A stretch of DNA of 14,422 nucleotides, taken from contig JAJYNB010000064.1 of assembly GCA_021786555.1 (NCBI GenBank), positions 1 through 14,422 of the forward strand, given 5' to 3'. A program made the position numbers and the translations under genes. The notes under the pieces were generated by a model. That model made no database searches and had not been told where the DNA came from. It worked only from the letters and a program-made list of their open reading frames with translations. Positions 1 to 6,986 of this stretch are shown here, piece after piece (the stretch's first letter is position 1; the number at the start of each line of letters is the position of its first letter). This DNA is from Bacillota bacterium (GTDB lineage Bacteria > Bacillota > Desulfitobacteriia > Desulfitobacteriales > JAJXUE01).

Positions 1-180
1 TCTCCAGAGCTAAAAGAATAAGTAGAAAACCGTTTATCAGAACAATTTTACCGCTCAGCAGCAAAAAACTACCACCGAACAAAGGTAACAAATTTTCTGA
101 CACTTCGGAAGGAAATCTTCACAGGGTAACGAATATAACTTCGGACCCTTAAAATATTTTAATTCTTTTAGCTCTGGAGA
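1..180. repeat. 180-bp element bounded by a perfect 19-bp inverted repeat
   Basis: Bases 1-19 (tctccagagctaaaagaat) are the exact reverse complement of bases 162-180. The 142 bp between them is AT-rich and has no convincing open reading frame. Inside is a short direct repeat, acttcgga, at 102-109 and 138-145. The element ends 61 bp before the first gene of the operon. It could be a small non-autonomous mobile element (MITE) or an invertible segment. The window begins exactly at the left arm, so a target-site duplication cannot be checked. The inverted repeat is certain from the sequence; what it does is inference. Confidence 0.75.
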
Positions 181-241
181 CATATAGTTAGTTTTAAATG
201 GAGCAAGACATGCAGCTTAATCGCGAAGAGGAGGGATTAGG

Positions 242-1006
242 ATGAAAATTGCTGTATCCGGTAAGGGTGGTGTCGGGAAAACCACGTTTTCGGCGAATTT
301 AGCAAAGCTCTTCACCCGTGAAGGGTATGAGGTCTATGCGGTGGATGCGGACCCGGACGCGAGCCTCGGGACTACCTTGGGCATTCCCGAGGAAAGCCTG
401 GCCAAGCTTAAACCGGTGGTTGACATGAAGGAACTCATCGCGGACAAAATGGGGACCGACGGAGCCTATTACCCTTTGAATCCCAAGGTTGACGATATCC
501 TGCAGAGCCACAGCATTACAGTAGACAAAATCCATTTCTTCCGCATGGGTAATGTCAAGGGCGGGGGTACTTCCTGCTACTGCAAAGAAAACACATTTTT
601 GCACGCTTTGGTCAACTCCTTGCTGTTGGGGGCTAAGGAAACAGTCATCCTGGATATGGGCGCCGGCATCGAACAGCTCACCCGGGGCACAGCCAGGGGA
701 GTGGATTTCCTGCTTATTGTTACAGAACCCACCAAGGTCAGCGTGCAGACTGTTAAGGTAGTAAGGCAGCTGGCAAGGGAGCTGGGTGTGCCCAATGTCA
801 AAGTAATTGGCAACAAGATCAGAAATCAGAAGGAAGAAGATTTTCTTCGAACCAGTTTCGAACCCGGAGAGTTATTAGGCGTTTTACCCTACAGCGACGA
901 CCTTGCCGATGCGGCCCTGGAGGAAGGCAATCTTGACCTTCCGGCTGGTAAGCTTGGAACCGCTTTAGAGGATATTTTTCAAGTAATCATTAGCAGAACG
1001 GTTTAG
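242..1006 (+). CDS. cooC: CooC-type nickel-insertion ATPase (CODH/ACS maturation)
   Basis: This 254-residue cytoplasmic P-loop ATPase belongs to the MinD/SIMIBI class. CooC proteins use ATP-driven dimer changes to help place nickel in the active-site cluster of CO dehydrogenase or ACS. Visible features are the deviant Walker A GKGGVGKTT at residues 7-15, the switch region VDADPDAS near 34-41, a Cys-x-Cys pair at C112 and C114, and ILDMGAG near 136-142. In the CooC1 family the same Cys pair binds metal across the dimer. The ATG is preceded by AGGAGG at 229-234, 7 bases away. It is the first gene of the operon, 75 bp ahead of acsA, which fits a role in CODH maturation. A second member of the family lies at 9023. 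Which one serves CODH and which serves ACS cannot be decided from sequence alone. Confidence 0.93.
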   Translation: MKIAVSGKGGVGKTTFSANLAKLFTREGYEVYAVDADPDASLGTTLGIPEESLAKLKPVVDMKELIADKMGTDGAYYPLNPKVDDILQSHSITVDKIHFFRMGNVKGGGTSCYCKENTFLHALVNSLLLGAKETVILDMGAGIEQLTRGTARGVDFLLIVTEPTKVSVQTVKVVRQLARELGVPNVKVIGNKIRNQKEEDFLRTSFEPGELLGVLPYSDDLADAALEEGNLDLPAGKLGTALEDIFQVIISRTV

Positions 1007-1081
1007 GGGGTGAAAGATGAGGGGTTAGTTCTTTTGCGGGAAGGGAGTAGACAAGTAAAATTCACCTAAGGAGGTTAAACA

Positions 1082-3097
1082 ATGCCAAGATTTAGTGACT
1101 CAACTCACACCGCTCGGCCTAGCGATGCTCCCCGCGTTGTGGATGGCAAAAATCGTGAGCGGACTGTGGACCCGGCAGCGTTGGAAATGTTACAGGTTTC
1201 TAAAGAATTAGGACAAATCACCGCTTTTGACCGGGCGGTAGCCCAGCAGCCCCAATGCCAATTTGGTTATAAGGGCATCTGCTGCCGTATTTGTATCCAA
1301 GGCCCCTGCCGCATCAAAGCTGATGACGGCCCTGCCAGCCGGGGTATTTGCGGCGCCAGTGCTTACACTATAGTTGCCCGCAACCTGGTGCGTTACATCG
1401 CCGGCGGTACTTCTTCACACTCGGACCATGGCCGCCACATCGCCCGCACCCTGCTGCACATGAGCGAAGGTCATGCGCCCGATTATAAAATTGCAGACCC
1501 AGGCAAGCTGTACAAAGTCGCCCAGCGAATTGGCATCGCTACTGAAGGTAAGGAAGAGCTGGAAGTCGCCAAGGAAGTCGCAGTGGCAGCCTTGGAAGAT
1601 TACGGCCGCTATAACGATGATGCCTGCACCTTCCTCAACACAACCATCACCAAGGGCCGCGAAGCAAAATTCCGGGCCACCAACGTGGCTCCCACCTCTA
1701 TCGACCGCTCAGTGGTGCAACTCTTGGCCCAAACGACCATGGGTATGGACGCTGACCCGGTGAACATCATCTTTGGCGGTCTGAAAGCTGCTCTCGCCGA
1801 CTACACCGGCATGCACATCGCCACTGACCTGACTGACGTCATCTTCGGCACTCCCAAACCCACCGTATCCGAAGCCAACCTGGGAGTTATCGACCCGGAT
1901 AAAATCAATATCGCTGTCCACGGCCACAACCCGCTGGTCAGTGAAATGGTGGTTGCAGCCGCCCACGAACTTGAAGCAGAGGCCCAGAAGACAGGCGCCA
2001 AAGGCATCAATATCGTCGGCATCTGCTGTACCGGTAATGAATTGTTAATGCGCAAAGGGGTATACCTGGCAGCCAACTCAGCTTCCCAAGAGCTGGCTAT
2101 CATGACCGGCGCCCTTGACGCCATGATCATGGACGTTCAGTGCATGATGCCTACTGTAACCACTTTGTGCGAGTGCTTCCACACGAAAGTTGTGACAACC
2201 AACGAAATCGCCAAGATGCCCAATGCCCTGCACTATCCATTTAATGAAGTCACAGCGATGGAAGACGCAAGAGCCATAGTCAAGATTGCCATTGACAATT
2301 ACGCCAACCGCGATCCTGAGAAGGTAACGGCTTCCAAAAATAAGAGCAAAGTTGTGGCCGGCTTCAGTCTTGAGGCCTTGGAAGAAATATTTGCCGCCGT
2401 CAACCCGGACCGCCCCATCAGCGTGCTCACTGATGCCATCAAGTCGGGCGAGATCAAAGGTGTCTGCCTGTTCGCCGGCTGTAACAACCTCAAAGGGTTC
2501 CAGGACCAAGGTCATCTGGAAATGATCAAAGAAATGGCTGCCAATGATGTGTTCCTGGTGGCTACCGGCTGTTCCGCAGGGGCCTTCGCCAAGGCCGGCT
2601 TTATGTCTCCCCTGGCTGTGGACACCTATGCCGGACCAGGTCTGAAAGCTTTCTTAAGCCGCCTGCAGGATGCCAACAAGCTCTCCCACGGACTGCCGTT
2701 GGTGTTCCACATGGGTGCTTGCGTTGACAATACCCGTTCCGCTGACCTGGCTACCGCCATGGCCAATGAAATGGGTGTGGACGTCCCCAAAGTGCCTTTT
2801 GTAGCCAGCGCCCCTGAAGCAATGCACGAAAAAGCCGTAGCCATCGGTGCCTGGTGCGTCACAATGGGCCTGCCGGTACACGTAGGAACTATGCCTCCTG
2901 TTGAAGGCAGTGATCTTATCTATGGCGTCGTGACCCAGATCGCCCACGATGTCTTTGGCGGCCACTTCATCCTGGAAATGGATCCTAAACTTGCCGCCAA
3001 GAAACTGCTGAACGCTCTCGAATACAGGACCTGGAAGCTGGGTGTTCATCTGAACGCCGCCGAAAAATACGGCACCAGCCTGGCCCAGGGCTACTAA
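1082..3097 (+). CDS. acsA: Ni-Fe-S carbon monoxide dehydrogenase catalytic subunit
   Basis: This 671-residue enzyme interconverts CO2 and CO. In the CODH/ACS complex it passes CO through a tunnel to AcsB. The length matches the bacterial AcsA/CooS family (about 670). All expected cluster ligands are visible. D-cluster: C59 and C67. B-cluster: C68, C71, C76 and C90. C-cluster (NiFe4S4-OH): H282, C316, C354, C467, C497 and C547. The conserved catalytic lysine is probably K584 in the SAPEAMHEK segment. The ATG has an ideal ribosome site, AAGGAGGT at 1068-1075. The gene lies directly before acsB with a 27-bp gap, as expected for subunits made together. The reading frame is intact and no key residue is missing. 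cooS is an equally used name. Confidence 0.97.
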   Translation: MPRFSDSTHTARPSDAPRVVDGKNRERTVDPAALEMLQVSKELGQITAFDRAVAQQPQCQFGYKGICCRICIQGPCRIKADDGPASRGICGASAYTIVARNLVRYIAGGTSSHSDHGRHIARTLLHMSEGHAPDYKIADPGKLYKVAQRIGIATEGKEELEVAKEVAVAALEDYGRYNDDACTFLNTTITKGREAKFRATNVAPTSIDRSVVQLLAQTTMGMDADPVNIIFGGLKAALADYTGMHIATDLTDVIFGTPKPTVSEANLGVIDPDKINIAVHGHNPLVSEMVVAAAHELEAEAQKTGAKGINIVGICCTGNELLMRKGVYLAANSASQELAIMTGALDAMIMDVQCMMPTVTTLCECFHTKVVTTNEIAKMPNALHYPFNEVTAMEDARAIVKIAIDNYANRDPEKVTASKNKSKVVAGFSLEALEEIFAAVNPDRPISVLTDAIKSGEIKGVCLFAGCNNLKGFQDQGHLEMIKEMAANDVFLVATGCSAGAFAKAGFMSPLAVDTYAGPGLKAFLSRLQDANKLSHGLPLVFHMGACVDNTRSADLATAMANEMGVDVPKVPFVASAPEAMHEKAVAIGAWCVTMGLPVHVGTMPPVEGSDLIYGVVTQIAHDVFGGHFILEMDPKLAAKKLLNALEYRTWKLGVHLNAAEKYGTSLAQGY

Positions 3098-3124
3098 GAT
3101 TCGGAAAGAAAGGAGGCAAAACAG

Positions 3125-5299
3125 ATGTCTTTCGAGCAAATTTACGAAGGAGCAATCAAAGGCGACCAACCCAAAAAGTTATTCAAAAGGGCTTACGATG
3201 GCACCATAGTTGCCATGAGCTACGCCGAGATTCTGCTCTCCCAAGCTATAAAGGAATTTGGCACCAATTGTCATGTGGAGTACCCTGACACCGCTTATTA
3301 CCTGCCGGTTATCCGCTGCCTGTCCGGTGAAGCCGTGACTACTCTGGGTGAGCTGGTACCTATCCTGAACCGGATGCGCAATCAGGTCAAGGAAGAATTA
3401 ACCTTTGAGAATGCCCGCCTCTGGGGTGAATCAGTACTCTATGCCGCTGAAATCATCGAGGCCATCCACTATGTGAGAGGGGATGAGCCTAAGGTTGATC
3501 CCTGGACCGGATTCCTGGGCGACCCCGTGGTGCGTAAGTACGGCATCAAGATGGTTGACTGGACCATCCCGGGTGTGGCTGTAATTCTCGGCCGGGCCAA
3601 GGACAGCAAGGCCGCCAAGAAGCTGGTTGACAAGCTGATGGGCCAGGGCTTCATGCTCTTCCTGTCCGACGAGATCATTGAGCAGTTGATGGAGGAAAAC
3701 GCCAAGCTGGGTATCGATTACATCGCTTTCCCGGTAGGTAATTTTACCCAGGTAGTCCATGCAGCCAACTACGCGTTCCGCGCCGGTATGGCTTTCGGCG
3801 GCATTGCGCCCGGCGAAAGGGAACTGCACCGCGATTACCAGCGCCGCCGTGTTTTAGCCTTTATTCTGCAATTAGGTGAGCTGGACGATGTGAAAATTGC
3901 CGCTGAAATGGGCACAATATTCATGGGTTTCCCAGTCATCACCGACCAGGAATTGCCTGCTTACATGCAGATACCTGACTGGTATATGTCTGAACCCGAT
4001 TATGACAAAATGCTGCAGTTGGCCTTCGAGGTTCGCGGCATCAAGCTGACCGCCGCAGAAATTCCGATTCCCATCAACTTCGGACCTGCCTTTGAAGGTG
4101 AGACTATCCGCAAAGGCGACACCTATGTGGAAATGGGCGGCGGCAAAACAACAGCCTTCGAGCTTGTGCGCATGGCCAGCGCTGAGGAAGTGGAAGACGG
4201 AAAAGTCACGGTAATCGGGCCTGAAATCGATGAAATCAAAGAGGGCGCCAGGCTGCCCTTGGGGATTATGATCAACATCTACGGCCGGAAAATGCAGGAA
4301 GACTTTGAAGGTGTGCTGGAACGGCGCGTCCACTACTTCACTAACTACGGCGAGGGCATCTGGCACGTGGCCCAGCGGGACCTCTGCTGGCTCCGGTTCA
4401 GCAAAGATGCCGTCTCTAAGGGCTGGAAGTTCAAAGATTTGGGAACCCTACTCTTGCACAAATTTAAGCAGGAGTTCCCGGCCATCGTTGACCGGGTGCA
4501 GGTGACCATCCTTACTGACCAGGCAGCCGTTGAAGACAAGATTAAAGTGGCCCGTGAGCGCTATCGCGCCCGCGACGCCCGGATGAAAAACCTCACCGAC
4601 GAAAAGGTCGAAGAATTTTACTCCTGCCTGCTCTGCCAATCCTTCGCTCCGAACCATGTCTGCATCGTTACTCCGGAGCGGGTCGGTCTGTGCGGCGCCG
4701 TATCCTGGCTTGATGCCAAGGCTGCTTTCGAGATTACCCCCACCGGTCCTAACCAGCCGATTCAGAAAGGTGCGGCCATCGATGACGAACGCGGCATGTG
4801 GCAAACCGTTAACGATTACCTGCGTCCGGCATCAAACAACACCTTGGAAGAAGTCAACCTCTACACTCTGATGGATAAGCCGATGACTTCCTGCGGCTGC
4901 TTCGAGGCTATCATGGCCATCATTCCCGAGGCCAACGGACTGATGATCACCACCCGTGAGCACAGCGGCATGACCCCTTGCGGCATGACCTTCTCCACCC
5001 TGGCCGGTACAGTGGGCGGCGGCCTGCAGACCCCGGGCTTTATGGGTATCGGACGGACTTACGTGGTCAGCAAGAAGTTTATTCCAGCTGACGGCGGCAT
5101 CGCCCGGATTATCTGGATGCCTAAGGAACTGAAAGACTTCCTGCGTGAAGACTTTGTACAGCGCTCCATCGAAGAAGGCTTGGGTGAAGACTTCATTGAC
5201 AAGATTGCCGATGAAACTGTCGGCTCCACCGTGGAGGATATCCTGCCGTTCCTGGAGGAAAAAGGCCACCCCGCTCTGACACTGGATCCTTTGATGTAG
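3125..5299 (+). CDS. acsB: Acetyl-CoA synthase (CO-methylating), bacterial type
   Basis: This 724-residue enzyme condenses CO, a methyl group from the corrinoid protein and CoA into acetyl-CoA at the Ni-Ni-[4Fe-4S] A-cluster. The A-cluster ligands are C501, C504, C513 and C523. The distal nickel motif Cys-Gly-Cys is at 590-592. The spacing agrees with Moorella ACS (506, 509, 518, 528, 595-597) with a constant offset of 5. The N-terminal roughly 310-residue domain that binds CODH is present, so this is the bacterial form and not the shorter archaeal CdhC. The start is ATG with AAGGAGG at 3110-3116. A 303-bp repeat-rich gap follows, so this is the last gene of the cooC-acsA-acsB group before the transcript meets several hairpins. 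Confidence 0.97.
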   Translation: MSFEQIYEGAIKGDQPKKLFKRAYDGTIVAMSYAEILLSQAIKEFGTNCHVEYPDTAYYLPVIRCLSGEAVTTLGELVPILNRMRNQVKEELTFENARLWGESVLYAAEIIEAIHYVRGDEPKVDPWTGFLGDPVVRKYGIKMVDWTIPGVAVILGRAKDSKAAKKLVDKLMGQGFMLFLSDEIIEQLMEENAKLGIDYIAFPVGNFTQVVHAANYAFRAGMAFGGIAPGERELHRDYQRRRVLAFILQLGELDDVKIAAEMGTIFMGFPVITDQELPAYMQIPDWYMSEPDYDKMLQLAFEVRGIKLTAAEIPIPINFGPAFEGETIRKGDTYVEMGGGKTTAFELVRMASAEEVEDGKVTVIGPEIDEIKEGARLPLGIMINIYGRKMQEDFEGVLERRVHYFTNYGEGIWHVAQRDLCWLRFSKDAVSKGWKFKDLGTLLLHKFKQEFPAIVDRVQVTILTDQAAVEDKIKVARERYRARDARMKNLTDEKVEEFYSCLLCQSFAPNHVCIVTPERVGLCGAVSWLDAKAAFEITPTGPNQPIQKGAAIDDERGMWQTVNDYLRPASNNTLEEVNLYTLMDKPMTSCGCFEAIMAIIPEANGLMITTREHSGMTPCGMTFSTLAGTVGGGLQTPGFMGIGRTYVVSKKFIPADGGIARIIWMPKELKDFLREDFVQRSIEEGLGEDFIDKIADETVGSTVEDILPFLEEKGHPALTLDPLM

Positions 5300-5305
5300 T
5301 TTTAA

Positions 5306-5340
5306 CAGACTCGCGTTGGTTTGAGGCTGTAACGAGTCTG
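5306..5340. repeat. 8-bp perfect stem-loop after acsB
   Basis: Bases 5306-5313 (cagactcg) are the exact reverse complement of 5333-5340 (cgagtctg), with a 19-base loop. It starts 7 bases after the acsB stop. No T-run follows, so termination is unlikely. It may mark a processing or 3'-end protection site. Confidence 0.6.
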
Positions 5341-5345
5341 GTAAG

Positions 5346-5391
5346 ACCGTCCCCCATTGACTTAAAAATGAGTCAGTGGAGAACCGTCCCC
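5346..5391. repeat. accgtcccc-flanked short palindromic element
   Basis: Two direct copies of accgtcccc (5346-5354 and 5383-5391) flank a stem-loop. Its arms 5354-5362 (ccattgact) and 5371-5379 (agtcagtgg) pair over 9 positions with one G-U wobble. From memory, GGGGACGGTTCT-type elements with TGACTCA-like arms are scattered through genomes of Peptococcaceae and related clostridia. That recollection was not checked here. It looks like a REP/MITE-like dispersed repeat. Confidence 0.55.
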
Positions 5392-5401
5392 AAGTAACTC
5401 A

Positions 5402-5429
5402 GGGGGGCTGGCCGGATGGCCGCCTCCCC
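5402..5429. repeat. GC-rich 12-position hairpin with GGAT loop
   Basis: Arms 5402-5413 and 5418-5429 pair over 12 positions with one C-C mismatch and two G-U wobbles, closed by a four-base GGAT loop. The stem is almost entirely G and C. The bases that follow (gggcccgacc) are not T-rich, so it is not a classical terminator. Confidence 0.6.
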
Positions 5430-5446
5430 GGGCCCGACCACACAAC

Positions 5447-5577
5447 GGGGCCCCCGCAAAATCGATATCAACAGAATCGGCCCTGGAATTCGTGGGGACA
5501 AGACCAGCCCTAATCACGCTTGAAGGGGCCCCCACAAAATCATTATCCAAAGAGTATGCCCCAGGATTTTGTGGGGA
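5447..5577. repeat. Two diverged direct copies of a ~53-bp hairpin unit
   Basis: Copy A (5447-5498, 52 bp) and copy B (5525-5577, 53 bp) both begin ggggccccc and end gtgggga. They are about three quarters identical by hand alignment, with a 26-bp spacer. Copy B forms a perfect 12-bp stem (5530-5541 with 5565-5576) around a 23-base loop. In copy A the same stem carries one wobble and two mismatches. The better pairing in copy B may be selected or may reflect age. The unit ends 7 bases before the acsC ribosome site. Confidence 0.65.
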
Positions 5578-5584
5578 AAGAAAG

Positions 5585-5591
5585 AAAGGAG
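5585..5591 (+). promoter_or_regulatory. Ribosome binding site that fixes the acsC start
   Basis: AAAGGAG lies 11 bases before the ATG at 5603. It supports that start over the in-frame upstream ATG at 5492, whose first 37 codons would be read through the repeat units. The family N-terminus (GLDIYKQLPKKNCGECG) also begins right after 5603. Confidence 0.75.
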
Positions 5592-5602
5592 AGTTAAAAT
5601 TA

Positions 5603-6940
5603 ATGGCTCTAACCGGTTTAGACATCTACAAGCAGTTGCCTAAAAAGAACTGCGGCGAGTGCGGAGTGCCCACCTGCCTGGCTTTCGCCATGGCCCTGGC
5701 CGCCGGTAAGGCAGCTCTCTCCAGCTGTCCTTACGTCAGCGATGCCGCCAAAGAAATGCTGGATTCCGCCTCCGCGCCCCCGATTAAGAAAATCGCCTTT
5801 GGCGCCGGGGTAGAACTCGGTGACGAAACTGTCATGTTCCGGCATGAAAAAACGTTCTACCATCCCACCACTGTAATGATCCGCGTGTCAGATAACCTGA
5901 GCGCTGAAGAGATTGCAGCCCGCGTAGCTGAAGTTAACGACCTGGAGTTCGACCGCGTCGGCCTGCACTACGGTGTTGAAGGTATTGCTGTAACAAACGA
6001 TTCCGGCGACGCCGCCAAATTTGCCGCCGCTGTCAGCGTAGCGTCAGGTGCTTTGGCTGAGAACAAGTCCATGGTCCTGCTGACCGAAGACGCCGCTGCC
6101 CTGAAAGGCGCCCTGGAGCCCGTTGCGGGCCGCAAACCCCTGGTAGGTTCCGCCACCGCCGCCAACTTTGAAGGGATGGTGGAAGTCGCCAAAGCTGCGG
6201 GAGTACCTCTGATCGTGAAGGCAGCCGGCCTGGATGCCCTGGCCGAACTGGCCGACAAGGTTGTTGCTGCCGGTTACAAGGAACTGGTCCTCGACCCTGT
6301 AACAACGGAAACCTCTAAGGCCCTGGCTGACCTGACTCAACTCCGCCGCCTGGCCATCAAGAAGAAATTCCGTTCTTTCGGTTATCCGGTTCTGGCTTAT
6401 ACCAGCAAGGAGAACCCCCTGGAAGAAATCGTCCAGGCCAATGTCTACCTGGCTAAATATGCCAGCATGCTTGTAATCAATGCCGTCAAGAAAGAACACG
6501 TCCTGCCCCTGCTTACATTCAGGGTAAACCTCTACACAGACCCGCAAAAACCGATTCAGGTTGAGCCCAAGCTGCATGCCGTGGGTGATGTTACACCTGA
6601 TTCGCCGGTTTATGTCACCACAAACTTCTCCCTTACCTACTATACGGTGCAGGGCGAAATCGAAGCTTCCAAGATTCCCAGCTATATCCTGGCTGTGGAT
6701 ACCGATGGAACTTCCGTGCTCACCGCTTATGCCGCCGGCAAGTTTGAACCTGAGAAAGTGGCTGACTTGATGGAGAAATTCGAAGTGGCTTCCAAAGTCA
6801 ACCACAAGAAAGTTGTTATTCCGGGTTATGTGGCAGTTATTTCCGGTAAACTTAAAGAGAAATCAGGCTGGGACGTTGTCGTCGGACCGCGGGAAGCTTC
6901 CGGCATCATGTCCTTCGCCAAAGCTAATTTCGGTTCCTAA
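5603..6940 (+). CDS. acsC: Corrinoid iron-sulfur protein, large (gamma) subunit
   Basis: This 445-residue protein is the [4Fe-4S]- and cobamide-binding subunit that carries the methyl group from AcsE to AcsB. The N-terminal cluster motif is C17, C20, C25 and C42, exactly as in the CFeSP gamma family. It is followed by a TIM-barrel domain and a C-terminal cobamide-binding region. The length fits the family (about 446). The [4Fe-4S] cluster donates the electron that returns inactive Co(II) to Co(I). The start is ATG 5603; a longer in-frame frame from 5492 exists but lacks family support. The partner subunit AcsD is not adjacent but lies 2.9 kb downstream, after acsV and the second cooC. No promoter is obvious within the hairpin-rich gap upstream. 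Confidence 0.96.
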   Translation: MALTGLDIYKQLPKKNCGECGVPTCLAFAMALAAGKAALSSCPYVSDAAKEMLDSASAPPIKKIAFGAGVELGDETVMFRHEKTFYHPTTVMIRVSDNLSAEEIAARVAEVNDLEFDRVGLHYGVEGIAVTNDSGDAAKFAAAVSVASGALAENKSMVLLTEDAAALKGALEPVAGRKPLVGSATAANFEGMVEVAKAAGVPLIVKAAGLDALAELADKVVAAGYKELVLDPVTTETSKALADLTQLRRLAIKKKFRSFGYPVLAYTSKENPLEEIVQANVYLAKYASMLVINAVKKEHVLPLLTFRVNLYTDPQKPIQVEPKLHAVGDVTPDSPVYVTTNFSLTYYTVQGEIEASKIPSYILAVDTDGTSVLTAYAAGKFEPEKVADLMEKFEVASKVNHKKVVIPGYVAVISGKLKEKSGWDVVVGPREASGIMSFAKANFGS

Positions 6941-6972
6941 GCATTTCTTCTTTCGCCGTAGCAGCAATTAAT

Positions 6973-6978
6973 AGGAAG
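6973..6978 (+). promoter_or_regulatory. Ribosome binding site selecting GTG 6987 for acsV
   Basis: AGGAAG here is 8 bases before GTG 6987. A GTG at 6978 is also in frame and would add three residues, but it overlaps this site and so cannot use it. Confidence 0.6.
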
Positions 6979-6986
6979 TGATCGCT

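Larger units (their letters stand above)
5300..5602. other. Repeat- and hairpin-rich gap between acsB and acsC
   Basis: This 303-bp stretch has no supportable gene. It holds five potential stem-loops in a row: 5306-5340, 5354-5379, 5402-5429, 5447-5498 and 5525-5577. The last two are diverged direct copies of one unit. No hairpin is followed by a T-run, so none looks like an intrinsic terminator. The acsC ribosome site lies just beyond the last hairpin. The stretch could tune mRNA stability between the CODH/ACS part and the corrinoid-protein part of the operon, or it could be an accumulation of dispersed intergenic repeats. Confidence 0.8.

Noticed and set aside
160..188. Possible promoter with TATAGT at 183-188 as the -10 box
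   Set aside because: The matching -35 position (around 159-165) agrees with TTGACA at only about three bases. The operon needs a promoter near here, but I cannot place it.
198..245. 15-codon open frame whose TGA overlaps the cooC ATG, like a coupled leader peptide
   Set aside because: It has no ribosome site upstream and no recognisable regulatory pattern. cooC has its own strong site inside it, so the overlap is probably chance.
2654..3169. 171-codon minus-strand frame across the acsA/acsB junction
   Set aside because: It lies opposite two certain genes and has no family features. Several similar long antisense frames occur in this GC-biased coding DNA.
5492..5602. N-terminal extension of acsC from ATG 5492
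   Set aside because: The 37 extra codons come from repeat DNA, the family begins at the residue encoded at 5603, and a ribosome site precedes 5603.
5362..5625. 87-codon open frame on the minus strand across the acsB-acsC gap
   Set aside because: It reads straight through the hairpin repeats and into acsC, and its protein resembles no family. It is a by-product of the repeat composition.
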